This document shows, one piece after another, positions 31,975-42,189 of a DNA stretch of 64,000 nucleotides. A model generated the notes under the pieces. It was not told the DNA's origin. It saw nothing but the letters and a program-made list of their open reading frames with translations, and did not search any database. The translations under genes were made by a program, and so were the position numbers. Position 1 is the stretch's first letter, and each line of letters opens with the position of its first letter. This stretch comes from Eudorina sp. 2006-703-Eu-15 (Eukaryota; Chlorophyta; Chlorophyceae; Chlamydomonadales; Volvocaceae), in contig BDSI01000091.1 of assembly GCA_003117195.1 (NCBI GenBank), forward strand, positions 418,655 to 482,654, written 5' to 3'.

Positions 31975-33728
31975 GGGCAGATAAATGAATGACGGCGATG
32001 ATGGTGGATGGAGGTGCGTAAGGACGGCTTTTGGGTTGATGTTTACCTGGGCCTTTTGAACAATAATGACAGGTTTTCCTTCCCGGTAATATAACTATGA
32101 ATTGATGATGACTTTCCAGCCGTTTTATTCTTTTGATCATATGAGGATAGCTGTTATCAATTAACTACTATATCTACGTACGAAGTACGCGAACTAAGTA
32201 AACTAAGGCAGGCCGGGTCGGCAGAACGTGTTATTAGGCAGGGGTCCCGAACGTTGCGCAATTGCCAGCTAGATACGTATTGAAGACATTATTTTGGGGA
32301 CGAGCGGTGTATTCGCGAGGAGTCCACATCCGCATTCATCAGGCGTTAGTATATTACCTGATCGCTCGGTACCTGTTCCTCATCCTACGTAATAATCGAT
32401 CCGTCCGTTGCACGCAAACCCTTCTACGGACCAACTCACCCGGACGCCAAGGCACCACTACTGAAGAAAGCCAAGCAAGATGTCACGAACAAAATGACGG
32501 CAGTGTTCTCGATAACGCGTGGCATACGTGGCAGCGCCATGAGTATCTCCCTCGGGCGAAAGCGTTGAAATATGGTAGGTTTGCAAAAACTGCAGGTTGG
32601 TGAAATCAGATACAATCTATAACATGTAATCTCAGCACCTAGACGGTCGGTGGACGATGTGCGAGCTGCAACACAGGAACTCACTGCTGTGCTGTCAGGG
32701 GATACCTATCATCGCAGCTAGTTGAGTGTGTTAAGAGATTAGTGCACAGCAGGGATTTATTCTCAGCGACGACGGCACGAGTACGGGCGGGCACCAATAG
32801 CCCACCTCACGAAATTAGATTTCGACGTAGTAGTTGACACGAAGGAGGTACGTATGTAGAGCAGCCCACCATTTGCGTAACTATGGCTGGCCACCGCCTG
32901 CCGCGTTCATCTGTCCCCAACACATGACGAACTTTGGTTGATGCACGCAAGGCACGCACATACAGGACGAAGGGATGCGTACTCAGTACTTAGGATGAGC
33001 GCGCAAACCTGCACAGAAGATGGAGGATATGCTTCATCACGCAGGTCACTAGCTAGGTTGGTTCCGTAAAATCTCAATTCATTGTAAATTAAATTAGAAA
33101 ACGTGTCGCAATCCCTTGGTAACTGATTCGACTTGTTGTTTATTTCTGGCCCGTCTAAGCATAGCTGCTGCTTCATGGTAGCTTCTGGTAGCTGGCCGTG
33201 CGTGGTTAGTGGGGCGCGCGCGGGACGCGCGAGCACGGATCCTATACAAGCAACCAAAGCTAGCGCCATTGAACATTCTAGCATGATGCATCGCATCGCA
33301 TCAATTCTGCCTGTATGGGTGCCGTTCATGTTCTTTCCACTACGGAAGCATGCATTTACTTGCGAGTACGTAGTGATGATAGTTACGACTGGCTGGTTTG
33401 GACAGCAACAAACTTCTCACGATCGTCGCCTGGTCAACTTCAACACCTTTTAATAGAATGCTATGTTTTTGTATTGATTGGATGGTCCGTGCGGATTCTG
33501 TGGGACGCCCTTACTTCAGTTCTAGTGGGCGTTTCTGTCGGCTTTGAGCGCGAGTAGCGCGAGTAGCCTGCGCGCATCTATTTGTTTTTTTAAGGTAGAC
33601 GTACGTGCGTGCAAACAAAACAATAAACAATTAAAATCGTGGCACGGACTGCTGGTTGAATCCATTGAGGCTTTCCTTTTGAACCGCCATCAGCTGTGCA
33701 CGCAAGAGGTCGTTTTATGATTGCCGAA
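31975..33728. other. No recognisable gene
   Basis: May contain the upstream intron, promoter or lost exons of the Cys-rich gene. I found no further CxxC module on the minus strand here. Confidence 0.4.
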
Positions 33729-33732
33729 CGAT

Positions 33733-34010
33733 CCAGAGGACTGGAGCTGCGGCGATTACTGCACGGCACCGGCCGTGGTGGGCAACAACCCAGCACTCGC
33801 CCGCGATTGTGTCGCGTGTGTCAAGGCTGCTCAACGTAAGTGGGCGCGTCCATCCATGCTGGTGCTTTTGTTTGTACGAGCATCTTGTTATTTGGTGTCA
33901 TGTGAGGATGCAAGGAACCTTGTTCAACAAATGATATGTTATACGGCTATCATACTTCATATCCTGGCGCGCACTTTCATATTGAACTATCTAAACCTTC
34001 ATATTGATGA
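33733..34010 (+). pseudogene. Inverted partial copy of Cys-rich exon A1 and intron
   Basis: The plus strand carries GACTGGAGCTGCGGCGATTA and the exon to GTGTCAAGGC. It then skips about 30 bp (the WECFNC codons are gone) to CAACGTAAGTGG and continues with the first ~170 bp of the A1 intron (matching 28630-28807 in reverse). A duplicated, inverted and internally deleted exon; no partner exons are next to it. Confidence 0.8.
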
Positions 34011-35267
34011 ACGTTGTAGCAGTCGCTCACCTTGGGACCCAGCTTGGCGGTCGGAACCACGGTAGCGAGTCTAGGCTTCGAGATATGACTAATTGCGGAA
34101 AACATACAGATTGGTGGCAGCGGTGTGACGACCCCGCAGGGGCAGGACGCAAACGGCGTACAGACACGAAGGTACACCCAAAATTTTTCGCGTCCTGGCC
34201 CTCCAGGATCTCGGTGCCTTGATGTAGACGCCACGGGTAGCCGGTATGAAGACGCCGAACCCGCAGTTGTCTCAGTCAACACGATGATAGGTACGATGTC
34301 GTGCAGATGTACGGCACTGACTAGTACTCTTGTTTCTAGCGAGGTATGACGAGAATCGATATGGAGACGCAGCGGAAGACTTGAAGCCCCCTAGTACGAC
34401 ACCACTAGAGCCAGGCCTTCACCGGATCCACCAACACCGAGCCTCCCACCCGCAAGTGATGTCTAGGGTAGTAGCAGAGTGAGGGTTTCGGGCAAAGGGT
34501 CTCGGCGGGCTGCTAGCGCGTGCAGGGCTAGTCCTAGGCTCGACCGGTTGACCTGATGCTGCCAATTGTAACCCTAAGGTACGGGACCGTACGGGGCCGT
34601 ACAGAGCTGGTTTGAGACGTGTCCAAGCCGTTGTCTTACAAGCACAGAGACTGCGACCCCAGAGCAGCGAGTCAAGAGCAGTGTTCACAAGTCTTCAACG
34701 TGAAGGGACTGATTGTAACTCGGTTGAAGGTCGGATTGCCTTAGTGACTTTGCAACTTGACACTTGTGGTCTCTTGCTTGGTTACCGACTGATTGTCTGA
34801 CAAAACACAGCACAGACGCCGTGCGCGTGCGCAATTAGGGTCCTCGCAAGTCGTGTCTCTCGGTTTATTTTAACACAGCACAGACGCCTCCTTATATACT
34901 GACAAAACACACCGTACGTACGGATCCACGTCAGGCCCGCGGCCCACGTCAGGCCCACACTCGAACCGAAACCCGGTTTCACCAGAGCTGAAACCACAAC
35001 GTCCCCGAACCGGACGTGCCAGAACTCGAGGTAAATATTGCAACCCCCGGGCCCGAAACCACAACCGTTCACACACTAGAGAGTAACCTCCCCACCCTAG
35101 TGGCCAACACGTCAACCACTAGACCGCAAGCCACCAGCACTGGAGTGGGCCCACCCGCACTAGGGACGGAGGTGCCACCACTTGAAGCCGACAGCACAGT
35201 TCATACCCTAGAGGCCAAAGAGAAGGGGCCCGGGGCTAAGGGGCAAGGACCAAGTCCCTAGGACCAA
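34011..35267 (+). other. Sequence upstream of the Ty3-2 LTR end
   Basis: May hold the body of the Ty3-2 5' LTR; a TGTGACGACC at 34118 could be its start, but no second LTR copy confirms this. A short duplicated ACACAGCACAGACGC motif occurs at about 34804 and 34875. Confidence 0.35.
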
Positions 35268-35387
35268 GTCCCTACCGTCAGCCATTCTCGGTATCTTTTG
35301 ATACCACCTTCAGGACTCAAGTAGATACTTACTATCCGGTGTCTCGGTCTTCAGTCTCTAGTCGTTCTCGTTAGATCTCGTGTTACA
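35268..35387 (+). repeat. Ty3-2 5' LTR, 3' portion
   Basis: GTCCCTACCGTCAGCC to CTCGTGTTACA. 119 of 120 bases match a fragment at 47168-47287. The following TGGTGCGAATTG is the likely primer site. Confidence 0.8.
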
Positions 35388-35619
35388 GTGGTGCGAATTG
35401 AATCGAACTAGTTCGCCTCTATCTTACGTTCATTTAATCCCTTCTTTTAACTTTTAACTTAAGTCTCAATGGAGCTGGCGCCGACGCAAGCCAACTCGGA
35501 CGTCATCAGTTTTGCAGCTCATAAGATGCGTTTTTTCTGATATCTCCGTTCGCTCTCGACGAGGCGCGCCGAATTGTTTCTGCGTAACTTATCGTCAGTA
35601 TCGCCTAGCATTTACTTAC

Positions 35620-37090
35620 AAATTGAGCAATTACTTACAAATTGAGCAATTACTCAAAGTCGGCCTTATGCAGCCTTCGTCCTCGCCTTGGGGAGCACCG
35701 GTCCTCTATCTTCGCTGCAAAGAAAGATGGCGGTCTGCGAATGTGCACTGACTATCGACACTTAAATAAAGTCACAATCTAAAATCGCTACCCTATATAT
35801 ATTGAACGCAGAGGATCTTTTCGATGCCCTGCAAGGTTCGACGGTCGTCTCATCGATCGACCTACCGCCGTCGGGTTATCATCAAATTAAAATCAATAGA
35901 AGATAGGCACAAAACCGCCTTTCGCACACCATTTGGGCACTACGAATTCCTCGTCCTAAGTATGGGCCTCGCGAACGCACCACCGACTTTTCAAGCAGTA
36001 ATGAACTCAGTGTTCCAACCGTACATTGACAAATTTGTCCTTGTATACCTGGACGACATCATCGTCTTCAGTAAATCGCCGACGGAACATTTACAGCACC
36101 CCCGACTCGTGCTCGACACCCTAAAACGGGAAAAATTACAAATAAATTTATCCAAATTGAATCCAATCGTCAGAAATTGAAGTTCCTCGGCATGGTTGTC
36201 AGTCGTAACGGCTTGAAAGTCGATGACTCAAAAGTGAAGGTCGTACGCAAATGGCCAACACCACACGATGTTTCCAGCTTACGTGGATTTCTTGGCTTAT
36301 CAAATAATTTCCGCAAATTTATACAAGGCTACTCCTCGTTTGTAGCACCCCTTACTAAGTTAACGGGCAACACCGGGCAATACCGTACAATTCACGTGGG
36401 AAGCTGAACAACAATTCACGTGGGAAGCTGAACAACAGCTCGCGTTTGATCATGGGGTTAAAGATGCGCTTACAAACGCGCCAGTTTTAGCATTCCCGGA
36501 CGTCACGAAACCCTTCGAGGTTATCAGCGACGCATACATCCTTGCCAGGCACGGGAGCAGTTCTCATCCAAGGAGGACGCCCTGTCGCCTACACTAGCGC
36601 TAAATTCTCCCAAGCAGAGAGAAGCGAGACCACTACTGAACAGAAACTCCTTGGCGTAATCCAAGCCCTTAAACAATGACGTTGCTATCTGGAAGGCCTA
36701 CCTACTACATTAATAACCGACCATAACCCTAACACCTTCCTGGATTCCCAGAAAAGCCTGTCGAAAATCTCTCGCCGTCAGATTCGTTGGCTCGCGTATC
36801 TGCAGTGCTTCATCTGCACATGGGAATACCGTCAAGGAAGAGTGAATGTCACTGATCCGCTGAGCCGATTCACAGCAACGGTACTGGCTGCCCACGTACG
36901 GCAGCGGTACACGATGCAATCTACCCTGCCCGATGAACTGCTGGGGGCGTACACACTCAATCCGTACTTTACGGATGCAAACACATTGTCGAAACATGGC
37001 TTCCGGTATGACCGCGATGGTCACTACCGCCGAATTATGGCGTTCGATAGGTATGACCGTAATGGTCACTACCATCAAAATGGCTGTCTA
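35620..37090 (+). pseudogene. pol: Ty3-2 reverse transcriptase-RNase H remnant
   Basis: Traces of RT start near 35650 (QPSSSPWGAPV, then KDGGLRMCTDYRHLNK in another frame). A long piece at 35880-36180 has FRTPFGHYEFLVLSMGL and the catalytic VYLDDIIVFSKS. It shifts frame at about 36177 (KFLGMVVSRNG). A 24-bp in-frame duplication lies at 36389-36436. RNase H keeps VNVTDPLSRF but has TGA (36677-36679) in place of the conserved Trp before RCYLEG. Confidence 0.85.
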
Positions 37091-37094
37091 GGTT

Positions 37095-38451
37095 GTGCCT
37101 GATCATCACAACCTCCGCACCCGAATACTACAAGAGCATCACAACTGCCTTTACTCCGGTCACTGGGGTGTAGATCGCACCCTGGTACTTATACGCCGTG
37201 AGTTCTGGTGGCCACATATTACCGCCGACGTGGGACGCCACGTCGCGGCTTGCTCACGGGTTTCCTACAAACAGCCACTCCAGATCCCCGGGCATGTCTG
37301 GAGAAGTGTGTCAATAGATGCATCTCATTATCGCACACCACAACGCCACAACAGCCACAACGCCATGGGCACGTTTGTAGACCGCCTGACCAAGATGGTT
37401 TGGGTGGCCCCTACAACCGAAAACGTCACAGCTGAGGATCTTGCCCAGTTGTACATCGACAATGTCCTTCGTTCGCCACCACGGGCTCCCCGAAGACGTG
37501 ATCTCTGGCAGGGGGCCACAGTTCAACAGCAACTTCTGGAAGGAAGTTTTCGAAGTCACCGGCACACAACAGCGGCTCTCATCAGTGTACCACCCGCAAA
37601 CCGACGGGCAAACAGAGAGAATGCACAGGGTTCTTGAAGAAATCCTGCGCAACTACGTGAATCCTGCTCAAGATGACTGGGATTCCAAGCTCTCCATGGT
37701 CGAATTCGCTATCAACAATACATACCAGGCCTCCATAAAAGCTACCCCATTCGAACTGAACTACTGCCGTACGCCCCGCCTGCCCGCCCTGCTGGGTATG
37801 GACACACACGTTCCCGCCGCACAAAAATTCTGTGACGACATGAGGAACAACCTTAAGCGGGCAAAACAGTTCATTGCTAAGGCACAAGACTATTACAAAA
37901 AATACATACGCCGACCAGGACCGGCGTGAGGGTCAATTCCAAGCCAACCAGGAAGTGCTCCTCAGCACCAGGAATATCCGGTTGCATTCACCGGGCTCCA
38001 GCAAATTGCTGCCCCTCTGGATCGGCCCATTCAGAGTCGCCAAGGTACTATCTCCTGTAGCAGTCAAACTCGACCTGCCACCCACGTATCGCATACACCA
38101 GTAGTCTTCCACGTGTCCCTACTTAAACCACACGTGCCAAGCAAAGGCCGGCAGCCACCAGGACCCATTTCCGTCCTGGATGATGGTCCATACTGGGCTG
38201 TACGACAGCTCCTCGCTCATCGCGAAAAGAAACACCACTCGAGCAAGCGCCTCAAATTCCTGGTGGCGTGGGATGGATATGGACCCGAGCACAATTCATG
38301 GGAGCCCGAAGACAACATCACACCATCGGCCATCGATGAGTACTGGGCTACCCATCCCAAACTTCCAACCCCCGCACAACGCAACGAAAACCCACAACCC
38401 AAACCACAACCCAGAATGCTGACACGCGGCAAACGCGCCCGCAACTCATAG
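37095..38451 (+). pseudogene. pol: Ty3-2 integrase-chromodomain remnant
   Basis: HHCC region HHNCLYSGHWG...CSRV with the second CxxC disturbed and part of the linker deleted. The core, in two frames, has VISGRGPQFNSNFW, where the usual catalytic Asp is Gly (codon 37507-37509), and DGQTERMHRVLEE with the Glu kept. A break near 37925 leads to LSTRNIRLHSPGS and the GPF segment. A stop follows VHQ before VFHVSLLKPH. The chromodomain has LKFLVAWDGYG and NSWEPEDNI. Stop at 38451, 15 bp before TGTAACACC. Confidence 0.88.
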
Positions 38452-38466
38452 CTCGCAGGGACTCTC

Positions 38467-38996
38467 TGTAACACCTGAGTCGGTGTGAGCGGAAGCGTAG
38501 GATCGTAGGGTGACCTACTTCTAGTAAACACGGATGTAAATGGCGTAGTGTGGGAACGACCCACAACCACTAGGTGTCTAGTGATGGCTCATGCCCTACC
38601 CGTGCGAGCCTTTATGCACCTGGGGCCTCGCATCACCCAGTGCCGTACCGTATCGGCATCTTGTGCATCCTTGAGATTCACAACCTTCCCGTGTGACACC
38701 CCACGGGCGTGATTAACCATGAAGCATTATCACCAGAGATCCCATCAGATCTGTCAGCAGAAGTCACTTGGGTTTGGGGGCCCGAGGTAGGTTCCAGAAG
38801 TCATGTCACGAGCGGTTCGTAATTTGGATTACGAACGCCTAGCTTTCGTGACAAGGCCGAAACTAAACCTCCGCCCAATGCCTTCCATTATGGCATTCAT
38901 TATATAATTATTATATTGTCCCAAGAGCTTTGCGACCCATTGTAACAACGGCGGTCTCGCGTCCATAATTACTTAGTCCGCGAGCCCGGTGTTACA
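38467..38996 (-). repeat. Ty3-4 3' LTR (probable)
   Basis: 530 bp bounded by perfect 9-bp inverted termini TGTAACACC (38467) and GGTGTTACA (38988-38996). On the minus strand it follows the purine tract of the adjacent Ty3 pol ORF. Its left end also directly abuts the purine-rich end of Ty3-2, so ownership of that border is ambiguous. A second TGTAACAACGGCGG lies inside at 38941. Confidence 0.6.
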
Positions 38997-40280
38997 CTCT
39001 CCCCCCCTGAAGCGAACGTCCCGAGAGCTGTGACGACCCTCGTTATCAGCCTTCCGTTTCCCCAATAGTGTCTTAGAACGGCGCTCAGTATGCGCCTCCT
39101 GTTCTTGTCGTACAGGTGGGGTTGGCTGTGCCCGCTTCAGAGGTTTGTGAACCTTGTTTTCCCTGCGCTGCGCCTTCAATGCAGCGTGACTGTGCTCCTT
39201 TCGGCTCGCCTCGGGTAGGCGCGCTTCATATGCCTCAATCAGCTGTTCCACTGGCCCAGACTCTCGCAGGGTAGCGTCCGGCTCCCAACTGTTTTCAGAA
39301 GGAGGGAAACCCTGCCACCTGACGAAGTATTCCCGTCTGTATCGACCACGCCCCGCACTGACATCCCTGTGGTCAGTTATGTCCTGAACCATCCAGTAGT
39401 CATTCTCTCCAATCGTGAAGGCAGGGGCTGGCGGAGTCCGCCCATCGCTCTTGTATTCCTTCAAGAGTGACATGTGGAACACTGGATGTATGCGCACCTC
39501 GCTAGGTAAAGTCAGCCTAGCAGCCGCAGGTCCCACCATTTTCTCAACGCGGTAGGGCCCGATCCAACGCGGCATCAACTTGCGCGCACCTGGGGTTCTG
39601 AACGTAATGTTCTTCGTATTGAGCAACACCTCCTGACCCTGTTTGAACACGGCGGCGTCTCTCTTTTTGTCCGCGTGTTTCTTCTGCCTCTGCTGTGCAG
39701 CTTCGAGGCACGCCTTTGCTCGCGCGAGTCGTTCGCGGAGGTTGACACTAAATCGTACAGCGCCAGGCACATTACTAGGCAGCTCCACATCAGCCGGGGT
39801 AAGCGGCTGCCGTCCGCCATTCAGCTGGAACGGGGTGGTGCCTATGGATTCCTGCCAAGCGTTGTTATTAATCGCGAACTCAACAAGTGGCAGGTGCTCC
39901 TCCCAATCGTCATGGGTTGGGGCAATGTAGTGCCTGAGTGTCTCTTCCAAGAGACGGTTCATCCTTTCAGTTTGGCCATCTGTTTGTGGATGGAACGCCG
40001 TACTCATGTAGCAGTGAGTGCCAAGCAGGCGGGTGACTTCCTTCCAAAATTTGCTCGTAAACCGTGGATCTCGGTCCGAGACAAAGTTCCTTGGTAAACC
40101 GTGTTGCTTGAAGACAGTTGACACGAACAGGTGTGCCAAGTCTTCTGCCGTGGCGCTGGTGTGTGTGGCAGCAAAGTGGGTCATCTTGCTGAGCCGGTCC
40201 ACAAACACAACAACAGCGTCGTGCCCGTCTTTCGTGGTTGGCAGCTGTGTTATCAGATCCATGGAAACACTTTCCCACAC
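38973..40280 (-). CDS. pol: Ty3-4 integrase-chromodomain
   Basis: One intact frame with SMDLITQLP (first Asp), VSDRDPRF (second Asp) and DGQTERMNR (Glu). GPF-type RWIGPYRVEKM and HPVFHMSLLKEY follow. The chromodomain has RREYFVRWQGFP and NSWEPDATL, then a long basic tail. The ORF reads through the polypurine tract and stops 24 bases inside the LTR (at 38973). Confidence 0.92.
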   Translation of the reverse strand: MWESVSMDLITQLPTTKDGHDAVVVFVDRLSKMTHFAATHTSATAEDLAHLFVSTVFKQHGLPRNFVSDRDPRFTSKFWKEVTRLLGTHCYMSTAFHPQTDGQTERMNRLLEETLRHYIAPTHDDWEEHLPLVEFAINNNAWQESIGTTPFQLNGGRQPLTPADVELPSNVPGAVRFSVNLRERLARAKACLEAAQQRQKKHADKKRDAAVFKQGQEVLLNTKNITFRTPGARKLMPRWIGPYRVEKMVGPAAARLTLPSEVRIHPVFHMSLLKEYKSDGRTPPAPAFTIGENDYWMVQDITDHRDVSAGRGRYRREYFVRWQGFPPSENSWEPDATLRESGPVEQLIEAYEARLPEASRKEHSHAALKAQRRENKVHKPLKRAQPTPPVRQEQEAHTERRSKTLLGKRKADNEGRHSSRDVRFRGGECNTGLAD

Positions 40281-41335
40281 TCCCTGTGGTATCGGGAGAG
40301 GATGCAGTAGACCCCCGGCTTCTTGTTAAGGGGCTTGTTTCGCTGGCACGATGGGCAACTGGCAACGTAACGTTGCACGTCTGCGTGGAGGCCAGACCAC
40401 CAGAACGTTCTTGCGATCGCTTCCGCGGTGCGCTCGGCACCCTTATGCCCAGAGAAAGGAGGGTCATGGTACTCCTTTATGATTGATGTGCGCAGCTCGG
40501 GATCGTTAGGTACGACTATCTGGTCACCCTTGTACCAGAACCCGTCCCGCATCTTTAACTGCATCTCTGCTGCCTTCGGTTTCTTAAACCAAGGGTCTCC
40601 AGCATACCCTTCACGTATCCGACTGCCAAGGTCGCCAACCGTTAGGGACCCGGCAAGCACCGCTAGCACCGCGTCGTGAATGCGACTGATCGGATCAGCC
40701 ACGTTGATTCGCCCAGGACGGTACTCCCATTTCGTGCCGTTAAAGCGTTGGAGGTATTCCATCCATCTTGCTTGTCGTCGTGACAGCAATCCAGTCCCGC
40801 GCTGCTCATGCAAGTACACTAGCGGATGGTGATCTGTAATCAACAAGAACTCACTACCCTCTAGGTAGCAGCGCCACTCAGTAAGAGCGTGAATCACCCC
40901 AAGGCATTCCTGATCTGTGGTCGTGTAGTTGTGTTCCGCACCAGTAAATTTCTGGCTCGTGTACGCAACTGGGTGGCCGTCCTGCATGAGGACAGCTCCC
41001 GTACCGAATACGGACGCGTCAGACCAGACCTCAAAGGGTTTATCGAGCTGGGGAAGGGCGAGAACCGGTGCGTTCATCAAGGCTTTCTTAATGCCCTCAA
41101 ATGCCGCTTGGCACTGAGGCGACCAGACGAAGGGCACTTTCGCACTGGTCAGAGCTGTCAAGGGAGCTGCTAAGCTCGAATACCCCTGGATGAACCGTCT
41201 GAAGTAGTTTGCTAAACCAAGGAACTCGCGGAGCTTGCGCAGATCCTTGGGGACGGGCCAATCCCGCACCGTAGCGACCTTTGAGGCATCTACCTTCAGA
41301 CCCTCTCGGCTTACAATATGGCCGAGGAACTTCAA
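40253..41335 (-). CDS. pol: Ty3-4 RT C-terminus, RNase H and integrase zinc region
   Basis: KFLGHIVSREGLKVDAS and FLGLANYFRRFIQGYSSL of RT. RNase H has WSDASVFGTGAVL, TTTDQECLGVIHAL, LITDHHPLVYL and RINVADPISR. The integrase HHCC has H...H and CPSCQRNKP. The frame changes between 40253 and 40280, just before the integrase core, where one indel joins the two ORFs. The YLDD part of RT lies beyond the truncation. Confidence 0.9.
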   Translation of the reverse strand: MKFLGHIVSREGLKVDASKVATVRDWPVPKDLRKLREFLGLANYFRRFIQGYSSLAAPLTALTSAKVPFVWSPQCQAAFEGIKKALMNAPVLALPQLDKPFEVWSDASVFGTGAVLMQDGHPVAYTSQKFTGAEHNYTTTDQECLGVIHALTEWRCYLEGSEFLLITDHHPLVYLHEQRGTGLLSRRQARWMEYLQRFNGTKWEYRPGRINVADPISRIHDAVLAVLAGSLTVGDLGSRIREGYAGDPWFKKPKAAEMQLKMRDGFWYKGDQIVVPNDPELRTSIIKEYHDPPFSGHKGAERTAEAIARTFWWSGLHADVQRYVASCPSCQRNKPLNKKPGVYCILSRYHRECGKVFPWI

Positions 41336-41359
41336 TTCCGATTTATTGAAGTCACATTT

Positions 41360-41815
41360 TCTATAGGCATGAAATAGGGTGAATTAGTGCGGCGGGGAAT
41401 TAGCGCTAATTTGCACTAATTCGGGCCTGTACGGCGGACCTAATTCACTGTACAGCGCTGAATTCCCGAGTACTGTGCGGTAAGTAGTAACCGGTCAGTA
41501 ACAAACTGGTCTGCCTTTCTCTTTCTTGCTTACATTCTAGAGCAATCATTTATTTGCAGTTTGACCATATGCTTGCACAAGCCGTGAGGAAATGAGTAAC
41601 AAAAACAGCCAAGCTAAAGCACCCATTGAATCAATAAACCTTACCTATTGGAGTTCCCTTAAAAAGACAATAGTATTCAGTTCAAGTTTCAACACGGTAA
41701 AGTTTACCTCACACATGTCACTGGCGCGAAATGGTCCAAACAAGAGATCATTCTGGGGGTGGGCCGCGCGTTGATCGACGCATCTGTAAAAGTCAGTTCA
41801 GTAGGCTTCGGCCGT
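41360..41815. other. Unrecognised spacer
   Basis: Contains repeated GAATTAG(T/C)GC motifs near 41380-41420. No gene seen. Confidence 0.4.
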
Positions 41816-42113
41816 ATGGCCGATGAGTGCTGCAGCTATTGCTGCGACTCGGCTGCCTCGCCCTCGTCCGCGCGGGCGTCGCAACACCAGGGCACGCTGG
41901 TTAATGACTCCATAGTCTTCTTCGACCTAGACAAGTTTAGCGTAACGAAGGATACGCGGCCGACGTGTCCTCACTGCGTAAAAGGCAAGGTTAATCTCGA
42001 CGGCTGGGCGCCCCCGAGACCGATGAGGGGTTTGAACAGCATACAGCTATGACCCCAGGCACTTCCGATTACAAGGCGGTTTTTTTACGTTGGTAGGAAA
42101 GCATAAGGCTGCT
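41816..42113 (+). pseudogene. Cysteine-rich fragment, possibly transposase-associated zinc domain
   Basis: ATG at 41816, MADECCSYCCDSA, then FFDLDKFSVTKDTRPTCPHC and DGWAPPRPMRGL, TGA at 42049-42052, then RRFFYVGRK in the same frame. The CPxC...DGW...PR.M.GL...R.FFYVGRKY layout resembles a zinc-binding domain found next to some eukaryotic transposases. The TGA stands where Trp would fit. The fragment breaks off in unrelated sequence, so function is unknown. Confidence 0.3.
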
Positions 42114-42189
42114 CATTCTAACAGCCCCAGTGGGGCCCAGACACATTACCCAACGGTGGCTCTCGCCGCTCTCCCCTGGTCTGCCCATC

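Larger units (their letters stand above)
35268..38466 (+). mobile_element. Ty3/gypsy element 2 (Ty3-2), decayed, plus strand
   Basis: Order: LTR 3' end (to 35387), a PBS starting TGG at 35389, a stub of Gag (ATG at 35468, 23 codons then TGA), then RT, RNase H, integrase and chromodomain. Most of gag and all of protease are deleted. Many frame breaks, nonsense codons and an in-frame duplication show that it is an old copy. Confidence 0.88.
38973..41359 (-). mobile_element. Ty3/gypsy element 4, 3' half
   Basis: Carries the last third of RT, RNase H, integrase, chromodomain, PPT and 3' LTR, truncated abruptly at 41359 inside RT. Its family is close to Ty3-1 and to the 5' half at 44.7-47.0 kb. 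Both halves may come from one element separated by unrelated DNA and the 60-bp satellite, with the RT N-terminus lost. Confidence 0.82.

Noticed and set aside
35016..35261. 81-codon frame before the Ty3-2 LTR end
   Set aside because: Low-complexity Thr/Pro-rich reading without homology; probably LTR or flanking DNA.
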